Position numbers and translations under genes: made by a program. This document shows positions 55,101 through 64,000 of a stretch of DNA of 64,000 nucleotides, in pieces. Where the stretch lies: the NCBI GenBank assembly GCA_030562195.1, contig JAUJPP010000007.1, forward strand, positions 1,488,001 through 1,552,000, in the 5' to 3' direction. Below the pieces are notes generated by a model, which made no database searches, was not told where the DNA came from, and worked only from the letters and a program-made list of their open reading frames with translations. Origin of the DNA: Nipponacmea schrenckii (Eukaryota; Mollusca; Gastropoda; Lottiidae). Numbering within the stretch: the stretch's first letter is position 1; every line of letters starts with the position of its first letter.

Positions 55101-57928
55101 TGAAAAGGAATCAACGAAACAAGCAGACTGTGGATGAGCCTTCAGTTGAGACTCGACATCGACAGCAGTTGACGCCACCACTGAAGGTGTACGCCTACTT
55201 AAATGGGTTGCAATTCTAGTATATTAATAAAATTTACATCATGTCATTACATATTATTAAAAACGTTTATAATGTGAAAATAACATTTCATCACTGTTGG
55301 GATGTACGTGATGTTTTCTATATATTTATAACCTTGAGTTTATTGTAATTTTTTAAAAATAATTACTGTGTGAATCATGTTAATCAAATGATGTAATATA
55401 TACAATTTTAACATACTTTTTAAGTCGTATCTTCTACAATCGTATGCCATTTGTGACGTAGACGAGTTTTGGTAACGAAATTCATATTTTAAGTATCCAC
55501 ATGTATATCATTTACGGTAAGAATAACCGTAAAGTAGCAAATAATTATAAGGTACATGGCTGGAATTTTACGTCCGCCAACTCTTCTGCACCCAGCATAT
55601 AATGTAGATTAACTGATGGTATCATACTTTATAATACGTAGAAAAAACTATATTACATCAAAACTTATACTGTTATGTAGAATAAATTTATGGTATAGTG
55701 TTACAACTTATATTTACAATAAATGTATAGATCACAACTTATATTTAGAATAAATGTATGGCAATATCCAATATATAGAGTAATTGTATGGTATTATATT
55801 AATATGTACAGTAGCTGTGTGGTATTATAACTAAATGTAGAGTTATTAAAGGGTAACATAACTAATAAGTAGAATACTGTTACTGTATTGTAATATAACT
55901 TAATATATAGCTAGTAATTGTGTGGTAATATAACTAATATGTAGAGTGATTGAATGGTAAATTAATATTTAGAGTAATTTTATGGCAATATATCTAATTA
56001 TGTAGAGTAACTGTATAGTTTTATAGGGGAGCCGTGGTGGCTCAGTGAGGATGACGTTAACTGGAGGTTCCAAGGTCCAGTCCCGACAAAGGTCGAGATG
56101 AACTTTCCGATTTCTAATTGTCAGTGATGCATGTTGGAGGGACTGTCATGGATGGGACAATTATAAGAGGAATTATATGGCAATATAACAAATATGAAGA
56201 GAAACTCTATGGTAATATAACTAATATTTAGAGGTAAGGGTGGTTGAAACGTAGCAAGTAACTATTCAACAGAAGGAAGAGACAGACACAGGGCTGAAGC
56301 AGTGTTCAAAAACCTATTTAAGGGTTATTATGTCAAACAAGTTAATAGTATAATAACTAATATTCAGTATAACTAGTATATAGGGTAATCGTATGGTAAT
56401 ATAACTAACATGTAGAGTAACTGTATGTAACAAAATGTAACAAAAATAAATTTTGTAGAGTAACTATATGGTAATATAACTAATATGTACAGTGAAGAGT
56501 AATTATTGTAGTAAATCTAATATATAGAGTAACTGCATGATGTCATAAAAAGAATTACAATAAATGAATAATTGAAATAATTTCGCGATTTTGCAGGTAA
56601 TATCAACCAAAGGTGGTGACTCCGGGATTATAACTAAAATTATCTAGGACATTATAATGTTTACCTTTGCTGTCACTACAGATGCTGGTGTAGAAGAATA
56701 ATCGGCCACAGCTTGCCTGGCACTCTCGAAACCTGGTAATGATAAGTAATATTTTTTTAAATGCAAATATAAACATTGCCCTTTAGTTAAAACCCAAGAG
56801 TCTAATAGAATGCAGTTAAAATAAGTAAACGTGAAAAGTTCAAGTCCACGGTAAAGTTGTCACTCATGCTCTAAATAGCTAAAATAACTTTAAAAACTTG
56901 GCTACAGCAGTGTTTATGTTTTCTAAACAATGTGTCACATATAACGTGAAGGTATTTTAGATGATGACTTCTATTAAATACAAATGATATAATTTCTAGG
57001 TAATATAATTAATAATGGATTTAGAGATTAAGGCGATTACCAACTGAGGCTGTATAACCATTAGACTTTCTTCCTTTAATAGCTTCTATCACTGCATTCT
57101 CAGCTACTTCACAGTAGGGTAGATTACCAAATATAGTTGGATCCCCTTAAAAAGTGCTTATCTTTTAAATAATTATATAATCTAAATTAATCGCATAATA
57201 TTAATTACAGTTGAATTAAATAATAGAGCAATGGAGTTTGATTCTTTTTTAAATTAAAACGTGAACTTGGAGCTTTTCTACTGGTAAACCCTCACACTCA
57301 CCTGTCAGTGAGGGAAATTAGACTAGATAGCATAGAACATGGCATAAAAAAGGTGTACACTGTGGATGCTAAAAGCCCCAATTATTGGAAATCTAACTTA
57401 AACTAAATGCAGTTGCCAGTTTCACTAGTAAGATAAAATGCAGACAAATATATGCTTATGGTTTTTTCGCATGTCTTACAGTTTATTTTCTGTGAATTCG
57501 TTAAAATTACAAAGTAGGCCAAAAGTAGGTTGCGTGGAGTTGAAATTCATTTATTCTTATTCTAACCTAGTTGGCAAATTAACCTTTTTATTCTATAAAT
57601 CTTTTAGATAAATGTCCATTTTCTTTTTTGTGACATTCATTGTAGCATAGCCATGGGCATGTTTATTTCTTATTTCTACAGCACGGACATAGATGTAATG
57701 TAATGACAACCAATAATTCAAATTGATTGAAAATTTTAATCAACATAATGAATAATAAATAGAATAGAATAAATTATTCTTACCTATAGAAAGTGCTATC
57801 ATATCTTTTTCTGGATTTGGTGTAATTGTCATACTATCTACTAAATTCCGTATTGGATTGATTGAATTTTCAGCCATTACAGAGCATGGAACATTCCAGA
57901 TTTTACATTTCTTTATCTTATCAGACAT
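48993..57928 (-). CDS. TAT: Tyrosine aminotransferase, eleven coding exons
   Basis: TAT (EC 2.6.1.5) converts tyrosine and 2-oxoglutarate to 4-hydroxyphenylpyruvate and glutamate, the first step of tyrosine breakdown, using PLP. Exons (minus strand order): 57784-57928, 57041-57145, 56665-56732, 54420-54578, 54097-54288, 53357-53439, 51104-51170, 50649-50777, 50172-50255, 49289-49387, 48993-49136. All splice sites are GT/AG with consistent phase; 424 residues, close to vertebrate TAT. Class I aminotransferase features: NNPSNPCGS (about 185-193), ADEIY with D217, SCSGLTKR with the PLP-binding K250, and PGWRMGW. The N-terminal leader is shorter than in mammals. The gene converges on the channel gene, 8.3 kb apart. 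A cytosolic enzyme is expected; no targeting peptide seen. Confidence 0.96.
49289..49387 (-). CDS. TAT: TAT exon 10
   Basis: Encodes [20 protein letters not shown] and [13 protein letters not shown], matching the VEALxxEQSVxCLPA region. Phase 0 at both ends; donor GTAAGTTA. Confidence 0.93.
49400..50170. other. TAT intron 9
   Basis: No gene. A loose internal repeat (GATAGGGATCATC, CATAATATGATGACC) occurs between about 49680 and 50000. Confidence 0.45.
50172..50255 (-). CDS. TAT: TAT exon 9
   Basis: Encodes [20 protein letters not shown] and PQGAMYMM, the small-domain PxGAMYxMV motif. Phase 0 at both ends. Confidence 0.93.
50649..50777 (-). CDS. TAT: TAT exon 8
   Basis: Encodes [20 protein letters not shown], highly conserved in TAT ([12 protein letters not shown]), then [17 protein letters not shown]. 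Donor GTTAGA is weaker than the others. Confidence 0.94.
51104..51170 (-). CDS. TAT: TAT exon 7
   Basis: Encodes [20 protein letters not shown] and VN. The donor used is GTAAGT after AAT; a competing GTAAAT two codons upstream would remove VN without a frame change. Confidence 0.92.
51525..52800 (-). mobile_element. Mollusc repeat, reverse copy D, with nested MITE
   Basis: Begins with the reverse complement of the usual 3' end (GATAGCTTGTCAGGCAAGG) and finishes near GACGTCCACATATTCACG, the reverse of the 5' end. Lies in TAT intron 6. Interrupted by 52013-52467. Confidence 0.85.
52013..52467. mobile_element. Second type of TTAA-flanked MITE (455 bp)
   Basis: TTAA at 52009-52012 and 52468-52471. 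Ends AGGGATAATAGGCGTTAG and CTAAGCCTATTATCCCT are inverted over 13 bases. The interior is unrelated to the 480-bp MITE family. The host repeat carries TTAA at the matching place in other copies (reverse of TTTTAATGAAAC), so the empty site can be read. A similar lone end CCTATTATACCTTTAA lies at about 53240. Confidence 0.85.
52801..53356. other. TAT intron 6, remainder
   Basis: GTGTTAACACTG-like words recur at 52950-53150 but do not form a clear array. No exon. Confidence 0.4.
53357..53439 (-). CDS. TAT: TAT exon 6: PLP lysine
   Basis: Encodes [13 protein letters not shown] ... [11 protein letters not shown], with Lys 250 forming the Schiff base with PLP. Phase 0 to phase 2; donor GTAAGTCG. 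Confidence 0.95.
53500..53850 (+). repeat. Degenerate minisatellite, CATAACGTTATACGCAATGTCG core
   Basis: Five to six units of about 55 bp with AACGTTATACGCAATGTC and GTAGTCTATAAGTCGAAAG, in TAT intron 5. Confidence 0.8.
54097..54288 (-). CDS. TAT: TAT exon 5
   Basis: Encodes [35 protein letters not shown] and [11 protein letters not shown]: the conserved NNPSNPCGS and the Asp that pairs with the PLP ring nitrogen. Phase 0 at both ends. Confidence 0.96.
54420..54578 (-). CDS. TAT: TAT exon 4
   Basis: Encodes [40 protein letters not shown] and the start of the next strand. GCSSALDL is the PLP-phosphate binding turn. Phase 0 at both ends. Confidence 0.96.
54579..55590. other. TAT intron 3, 3' part with a ribozyme-like motif
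   Basis: CTGACGACGGC ... TTGAAACGTTATG at 54994-55030 resembles the hammerhead-like core of Penelope-type elements. Otherwise AT-rich. Confidence 0.35.
55595..56560 (+). repeat. Minisatellite, GTAATATAACTAATATGTAGAG core
   Basis: Many imperfect units of about 31-38 bp with GGTAATATAACTAATATG and AGAGTAACTGTAT. A 145-bp block (about 55820-55965) recurs at 60330-60475. A degraded SINE (56025-56165) sits inside it. Confidence 0.85.
56025..56165 (+). mobile_element. Degraded tRNA-like SINE
   Basis: A-box-like TGGCTCAGTGA (56038-56048) and a poor B box AGGTCCAGTCCC (56073-56084) resemble those of 38899-39230. The rest is richer in GC than the surrounding array. Confidence 0.5.
56665..56732 (-). 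CDS. TAT: TAT exon 3
   Basis: Encodes [20 protein letters not shown] and AK, the GxxxAREAVAxY-type region. Phase 1 to phase 0. Confidence 0.93.
57041..57145 (-). CDS. TAT: TAT exon 2
   Basis: Completes [12 protein letters not shown] and ends KSNGYTASV, the conserved region of TAT that joins the N-terminal arm to the large domain. Phase 1 at both ends. Confidence 0.94.
57784..57928 (-). CDS. TAT: TAT exon 1: start
   Basis: Met at 57928 starts [30 protein letters not shown] and [13 protein letters not shown] match the TAT N-terminus. The donor GTAAGAA follows at 57783. Upstream AT-rich sequence has in-frame stops, so this Met is the probable start. Confidence 0.93.
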
Positions 57929-58884
57929 TTTTGTTTGATTACTTTAAAAAAAAGTAATTAAAAAAAATTAAATTAAAAGACTATAATTAAAGTTGTTTGG
58001 TTTTATTATTTGGTTATAAATAATTTGGACTTAAAATTAATCTCCAAAATAAGTAGGCCTTTGACTACTGAAATGTGAAAAGAAATATCGACGTATTATA
58101 AATAGTCAAAAGTACCATGTGTTAGTATAGATATAAAGTGTACAGTGACCTCTTCCTATACTCACCTGATCAATTCTAGAACAGTATAAAATGTTAGTAT
58201 TTACTGGTATAACTTTAGTGCTTATTTTTTCCCATTAGTTTATAGAATAGAAAAAAGTGAATATCGTTATATTAAACACTATTTACCCGAAAAAGACTGA
58301 AGCTTTTAAAAAAGAAATACTGTTGACGTTGTCAGTCCTACGATTTATTGAAATATTGGATTTAACCTTCATATACCGATATATATATATATATAATACT
58401 TAAGTTTCATTGGTCAAAAATTAGGCATGTTTTTACAACCGTTCTCTCATTGGATAAGCTTAGAGGTGAAGTGAAGGGAAAAATTAATGGTAAACAATAC
58501 AACTTGAAATGTTGCATCATCAGGCCATAAACTACGATATTGACCTAATTGCGAATTATTTACCGAAATATAAACTTTGCAATAACCAACGAAGTTAAAA
58601 AACGACATCATATGCTATCAACAAACCATAACAAGTTATTTAGGCCAAACAATTATACAGGTGGAAACAGGTTGAATTTATTGTCAATAATCAATCACTT
58701 CTTTAAATGTTCACAATACATATCAGCTTCATATGAATGAAATGTGCAGTCAAAGTTTATTTTTCTAAATGATCCGTGTGCGATTTGTAATATCTAAGAG
58801 GAAAACAACAAATGTATTCTAGTCTTGGCATTGAAGATGTCACCAAAATTGTCGCGTTTTCCCTTCTGCTATGGAACGCCGTAG
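57929..58884. other. 5' flank of TAT
   Basis: Should contain the TAT promoter. An AT dinucleotide run lies at about 58379-58394. No exon or defined promoter element could be assigned. Confidence 0.4.
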
Positions 58885-59165
58885 CTGGCTTATGTGGCAT
58901 TAGTATCATTATATGGTGTCATTGTGGTGTCACAACTTCATTATGTGGTGTCCTAACTTCATTATGAGGTGTCCTTACTTCATTATGTGGTGTCCTAACA
59001 CAAATGCGTTGTCCTAACTTCATTATATGGGGTCGTAACTTCATTATATGGGGTCGTCACTTCATTATATAGTGTCCGTTACTTCAGGGTATCCTTACTT
59101 CATTATGGTGTCTTGGCTTCGTTATATTATGGTGTCGGTGTCTTAACTTCATTATGTGATGCGTT
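58885..59165 (+). repeat. Minisatellite, TTCATTATGTGGTGTCCTAAC core
   Basis: About nine units of roughly 27-30 bp with CTTCATTATATGGTGTCC. The same unit occurs in reverse orientation at 63309-64000. Confidence 0.88.
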
Positions 59166-59438
59166 CGGCAGTCTAGATTAATAGTCCGTTAGTTTAAGGC
59201 CTTTTTAAGGAGACTACTCTTTATGCCAGGATACTGTTTAAAATGGACGACATATCTAAAGTTCTATGCAAGGTCTCCCATGGGAATCTTTATATCAATT
59301 TTCAAACCAACAAATAACGCGATTTTAAAGTCTGACTCCTTAACTACTATTGGGGATGGAATCAGATTCAGAGAAGCAGTAAGAAACCGGTGACGTGAAA
59401 GCACTGATTTTTCAAGAACATAAACAGCTAATATTGTA

Positions 59439-59798
59439 TTGTCCATGCTCTGTGCATTACGAAAATCAATATGTCATGAAGTTGGAATCGAATTCACTTT
59501 CCCCATTCGGGGACATAGTTTTCTGCCAGCTGACAGAGTGTTCGGCCGGGTTGAGCAGATGATACGTAAGCACGAAACAATCCTCCACCCCAATGGCTAC
59601 TATGATATATTACGTAAACATGGTAACCTGTACATTTATGGTGTTGATTGGAATGTACAGGATTTCAAATCTGAAACAAATAATTTTGTAAAATTACAGA
59701 GGTCTTTCAAGCTTAGTGATGCCCGGATGCTGTCCATCACGAGTGACAAGATTGGTTTCAAAACAACCTATGCTGCAGAATACTGGAGCCCCTCCTGA
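59439..59798 (+). pseudogene. DDE-transposase-like C-terminal fragment (DUF7869-type)
   Basis: A 119-codon frame contains FPIRGHSFLPADRVFGRVEQ, a motif (RGHxFxPxDRxFxxIE) I know from the DUF7869 family of transposon-derived proteins, where it holds late catalytic-core residues. It then has ILHPNGYYDILRKHG and DWNVQDFK. The N-terminal core is absent. The frame stops at 59796-59798, yet the +1 frame continues with an acidic tail (DYYRGALSNAG, EPDSDGNSD) to TAG near 59883, so a one-base indel close to the CCCC run at about 59788-59792 is likely. Family assignment is from memory and should be tested. Confidence 0.55.
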
Positions 59799-59889
59799 TA
59801 TTATGGATTACTATCGCGGAGCTTTGTCAAATGCTGGGGATAACAACACTGAACCTGATAGTGATGGTAATTCTGATAGTTAGACTAAT

Positions 59890-60300
59890 GATTATGTAGA
59901 TTGAATCTGTGAACTTTATTAATCGTTTTGTTCATCAATTTTCCCATGCATGACGGATATGTCTCATTTTGTAAAATTTGTCACTTTTGGATAAGTTGTG
60001 TTTTGCCAAATAAATTATCAAAGTTACTTTTTTCTCGAAAACTTAAAATTTTAGATTTGTATTTAATGTTACATGTTGAAGTATTCACAGAATAAAGTCT
60101 AAAAACAAAATGTGACTCTCTTCCCAAGTTATGTATATTGTGGGTGAAAAATGTCATTTTTATCAAATGGACTAAAATGGATATATCTCGTTTTGCGATG
60201 AAAATCTTCAAATATTCTATAACTTGCATATTCCTGAATTTCCGGTGCCAGTAGGAAAATTAAAAATTGACACAAATTATGTAGCATCGCAGTTTGTTAA
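59890..60300. other. Nothing recognised
   Basis: AT-rich; no exon or repeat family. Confidence 0.5.
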
Positions 60301-60475
60301 TGGTATTATATTCATATGTAGAGTAGCTGTGTGGTATTACTGTATAACTAAATGTAGAGTTATTAAAGGGTAACATAACTAATAAGTAGAGTAACTGTAT
60401 TGTAATATAACTTAATATATAGCTAGTAATTGTGAGGTAATATAACTAATATGCAGAGTAATTGAATGGTAAAAT
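60300..60475 (+). repeat. Duplicate of the TAT-intron minisatellite
   Basis: Matches 55820-55965 almost base for base (GAGTTATTAAAGGGTAACAT, AACTTAATATATAGCTAGTA), so a block of the TAT intron 3 array was copied here or the reverse. Confidence 0.85.
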
Positions 60476-62344
60476 TCAACAAACAACTAAACAATTAAAA
60501 ACCTGTCAACAACAACAAAAAATAAATCGCGAACTTTATTTCCAGCTTATGTGCATCCCTGAAGTGAAAGGTGTTCTTGCTGAGATAAAATTTGTGACAC
60601 TTTAAAAAATATAAGTAATCTAACACTTGACAATGTGTACATTGAAGTTAAGAGAACAATTTGTATTATTAGTCATTCGAAAAAATATTTGTCAATTTGA
60701 TTATCAATTTATACCAAAAAATTAAGATATCCGAAAATAGCACCCTATTACCTGACAAAAACATCACGTTACCATTTAGGCACGGTTGCTAGCCAAAAAT
60801 AAGTGACAAAATAGTTATAAAAAACAAAGTTTTCTTTCATACCATCTATTTGAATGCTTCGTTTTAACGATTTAGGAAGAAAATATATAATTATGTTGAA
60901 CTTTTGAGTGCTATATAAATATTTTATCATTGTATGGATGGACAGTTGTGTATTTGTTTAGTCCAAAAAAAAAAAAAAAAACTGAAAAAATAAAGGGTTG
61001 GCCTTTCTACCCATACACAGAGTTACTTAATATATAAATCTAGTTTTCTTCTATAAAAATCACAGGCTTGAAAGTTTAATGATAATGATATGAAAAGGCT
61101 ATACAGTTGCAGATTTTTGCACCCCTGTAGTGATGTTTGTTAGAAATGAGTCTACTTGTAATTTAACAAGACGCAAAGACTCAATGCAGGTATAGGCTTG
61201 GGCTTAGGTTCTGAAACTATGGTCAGATTATATCGGACAAACATCACAGGATTGCTTAGACTATAAAAATGCTGAGAACGCATTTTCTCGCTCTTTACGA
61301 TGCAATACTCTGGCGAGAACAGACATTTATTATGGAATCCCTGAGAGAATTAGCGCAAATACGATAAGAAAATTGATAGATACTTTCACAGAAAGATGTT
61401 GAGCTACCATCTGGACAACAAAGAATGACACTACTTTTGTCATTTTGTCAGACTTCAAAGGCAATCATTCATAATTTTCGGCTTGTTCAAAGGTAGAGAA
61501 TTACATTTTGATTTGTGGCCGAGGGTAGAAGGAGTCGTGTCAGGCTTTGGAGTAGCTACAAGTATATACGGCCGACGAAGTAGAGAAAGTGTAATGTGGA
61601 GGTACCTTTTTGTGCAATGTGGTTGGCCTACTGTGTACGTTGAGGTTTAGGAGGAAGTGACAACAAGGGAAGTAACTTGAACCGGATGTTGCTTCTCTTC
61701 CTCGTGTAATAAACTAAATCTAAATCGTATTATCTCTTTTTTCTTCCACAGGACACAGCAGGGTACGTTGTTTCCATGCACAGTATTGCAGTGTTTCGAG
61801 TAGGTCTATTTGTCGTGTGCCAGGTGTTCACTGTTAACTGTTTTGGTCTCTGGCTCTTTCTTTGCGGATTCCAGTCATACTTACTTCTCCTTCCAAGCCG
61901 AGTAGACGAGTGTAACAAAAAGATGTTCTATCAGTGTCATTCATCCTAGTAGAGGTAGGCTATAGACCACCATACTCCTTGTGTGACAAGTAGTCCTTAA
62001 AAAAATGCCCGACTTACTGAGAAATTTAGTGTACTTTGAGTTAAGTTTTCTGTTCAATTGGATTCATTTTTGCAGATTGGGCTCTTTTGGTTTGGTTATG
62101 TAAGGTTTGATTCATCGTTAAAACTATACTGAACTAAAGAAGACTTCTTACTTTATGAGAGTTAGTGAAAACCTCAAATTTGGTCATATATTTGCTAAGT
62201 TCATTTTACTTAACTTTTTTTCAAATTTTTGTTATCAAATTTTTGTTATCATTTATAGTGATTATTGGACTTGTAGCAGGGAACCTTTTAGAATGTGTCA
62301 TGGTTTTGCCAACTTGCAAGGTTTACCTTGCCCTTAAACTACAA
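60476..62344. other. No gene recognised
   Basis: A slightly GC-richer stretch at about 61500-61920 holds a 62-codon minus-strand frame without a domain. A poly-A run lies at 60967-60980. Confidence 0.45.
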
Positions 62345-62843
62345 TCTATCTATTATTATATATATAAGAGGAAGGGCCAGTGTGTGTATGTGTGTGTGTG
62401 TGTGTGTAAGGTCGCCATAGCTCAAAGACGGAGGCAGGCAGGAAGGAGATGCTGTGCATGCACAATCCTGTATATGCAAGGATGTGCACCTGAGTCTTTG
62501 TTTTTTTTGCTTATTTCCTCGTACTATATGTTAAAAGGAAGTGTCCTGGCTTGAACTTGACGACACCCTGCTTCTTCCATGGTCAGCTCCAGAGTGGGAA
62601 ACCCCAGAAATCTCTTCATACTGACACCAGTAGGGACAACGAAAAACGTAGTCTACCCTGAAGTCCTTCAAGACTGATCAGTCAAGGGGCATCCAATGCA
62701 GCTGTATAACCAATATCAATCAGCCCTCCAAACTATTGAGCTTTTTGTGTGTATATGTGTGTGGTTTGTGTTGGTGGGTGTGAAAGTCAAGACATTCAAG
62801 TGAATGGTAAATAACCCAGGGCGAAGCAGGGAATAAGCGCTAG
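62345..62843 (+). mobile_element. Probable non-autonomous Helitron
   Basis: The 3' end reads ACCCAGGGCGAAGCAGGG then AATAAGCGCTAG followed by T, matching the animal Helitron layout of a GC-rich hairpin and terminal CTAG before a T. The 5' end TCTATCTATTATTATATATA follows an A, as expected for insertion between A and T. A TG run (about 62382-62408) lies near the 5' end. No Rep/helicase is encoded. The hairpin is imperfect. Confidence 0.5.
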
Positions 62844-62844
62844 T

Positions 62845-63249
62845 TCAAAATAATACAGAGCGTAACAGGATATAAAATACATAAAATATACAGAAAAATA
62901 ACTTATAGAATTGATTCGGTGATAGTATTGACCTCGTTTCCCCGATTAATTGACTACAAAACTCTGTAATTGTTATTCCATAAAACGTAGTTATTATTAT
63001 TATACTACCAATTACTAAAATAAAGAGTTTATTATTATTATTATAAATGCCATATAAAGAATAAATTGAAAGCATGTTGCTTATGTCACGTATAGTCATT
63101 TCTGATTCTAAAATAATCTCAATATCTTCTTTCTTAATATCAAATTCATAAAAACCACATTTATTCTGAACACTCTCGGTTTTTTTATCCTCGAATGGTA
63201 AACAGTTTATTCTCCGACTGGTCTTCCATCCCAATACACTTATAATCAT
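62845..63249 (-). other. Hypothetical 134-codon frame
   Basis: The first 60 codons have a balanced, charged composition (FEDKKTESVQNKCGFYEFD, KKEDIEIILESEMTIRD), while the rest is Asn/Ile-rich and covers a TTA repeat. The N-terminal half could be an exon ending near 63080. No domain recognised. Confidence 0.2.
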
Positions 63250-63308
63250 AAACAGACATTTTAGGTACTATCAGGAGATAATTTTTGTTCCTGGAAAACA
63301 TTTTAATA

Positions 63309-64000
63309 ATGGACAAGAGACTCAAAAGACTTATAATGAAATTAAGACGCCATGTAATGAAGTTAGGACACCATGTAATGAAGTTAGGACACAATAAAAT
63401 GAGGTTAGGACACCATGTAATGAAGTTAGGACACCATGTAATGAGGTAACGAGACCATATAATGAAGTTAAGACTTCATATGATGAAGTTAGGACACCAT
63501 AATAAAGTTAAGACACCATTAATAAAGTTAGGACACCGTTTATAAAGTTGGGACACCATATAAAGAAGTTACGACACCATATAATGAAGTTAAGACACCA
63601 TATAATGAAGTTCGGACGGCATATCATTGAGGTTCGGACATGAATTAAGGACACCATATAATGATGTTAGGACACAATATAATGAAGTCGGGACACCATA
63701 TAATACTGTAAGGACAAACTATAATGGAGTTAAGGCACCATAAAATGGTGTACTGACACAATATAATGATGTTAGATCACAATATAATGCTGTTAGGACA
63801 AACTGTAATGAAGTTAGGGCACCATATAATGAAGTTAAGACACCATATAATGAAGTTCGGACGGCATATCATTGAGGTTCGGACATGAATTAAGGACACC
63901 ATATAATGATGTTAGGACACAATATAATGAAGTCGGGACACCATATAATACTGTAAGGACAAACTATAATGGAGTTAAGGCACCATAAAATGGTGTACTG
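63309..64000 (-). repeat. Minisatellite with 245-bp higher-order repeat
   Basis: Units of AGGACACCATATAATGAAGTT, about 25-28 bp, run to the window edge. A 245-bp higher-order unit appears twice: GTTCGGACGGCATATCATTG at 63610 and again at 63855, identical by eye through the last base. Orientation is opposite to 58885-59165. Confidence 0.92.

Noticed and set aside
61730..61918. 62-codon minus-strand frame
   Set aside because: No domain, no splice support; left as unannotated.
62165..62554. 129-codon frame with a hydrophobic start
   Set aside because: Runs across the proposed Helitron start and a TG microsatellite (VCVCVCV); no family.

Overview
This is AT-rich, intron-rich eukaryotic DNA, most probably from a marine mollusc, with a gastropod such as a limpet the best guess. 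The basis is two host genes with short exons and long introns. It also rests on a repeat starting near TACGCCCACATGG and ending near CTTGCCTGGCAAG, which I associate with molluscs. No bacterial, CRISPR or operon-like structure is present. The species cannot be fixed from the sequence alone.

Two host genes can be assembled completely and point towards each other. (1) On the plus strand, eight coding exons between 15524 and 40678 encode a 420-residue Cys-loop anion channel of the glycine-receptor/glutamate-gated chloride channel class. All splice sites are GT/AG and all phases agree. Its first intron is 16.8 kb and is the main landing site for mobile DNA. (2) On the minus strand, eleven coding exons between 57928 and 48993 encode a 424-residue tyrosine aminotransferase (TAT), a PLP enzyme of tyrosine breakdown.

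The rest is layered mobile DNA. From left to right: a 160-bp tandem-repeat element (24-1427 and a decayed relative to about 2160); a decayed LINE reverse transcriptase (4126-4737); a TTAA-flanked MITE (4756-5235); a young Ty3/gypsy retrotransposon with identical 190-bp LTRs (5327-10124); a Tc1/mariner transposase tail (11195-11337); a 100-bp near-perfect palindrome (12036-12135); a CTCAATACTAATATAG minisatellite. Inside channel intron 1 follow an old gypsy-like element (18311-21671), a Harbinger-like shell with TAA duplications (21695-24826) holding a truncated Myb/SANT gene and a nested hAT-like element (23243-24616), several minisatellites, a possible Penelope-like inverted-repeat unit (27251-27839), and a full-length copy of the mollusc repeat. 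Later introns hold a tRNA-derived SINE, a foldback made from SINE tails, and a minisatellite split by the second MITE copy.

Between the two genes (40679-48992) lie the largest mollusc repeat copy, a Mutator-like foldback element with perfect 133-bp terminal inverted repeats and a 9-bp target duplication (44826-45959), and the third MITE copy. TAT introns hold a reverse copy of the mollusc repeat with a second kind of TTAA MITE nested in it, plus AT-rich minisatellites. Beyond TAT are a DDE-transposase-like C-terminal fragment (59439-59798), a probable Helitron end (62345-62843), and two arrays of one minisatellite in opposite orientation (58885-59165 and 63309-64000). I found no gene cluster that looks like a new biochemical system. 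The most unusual items are the young gypsy element with one in-frame UGA, the Mutator-like foldback, the MITE with a readable empty site, and the large palindrome.
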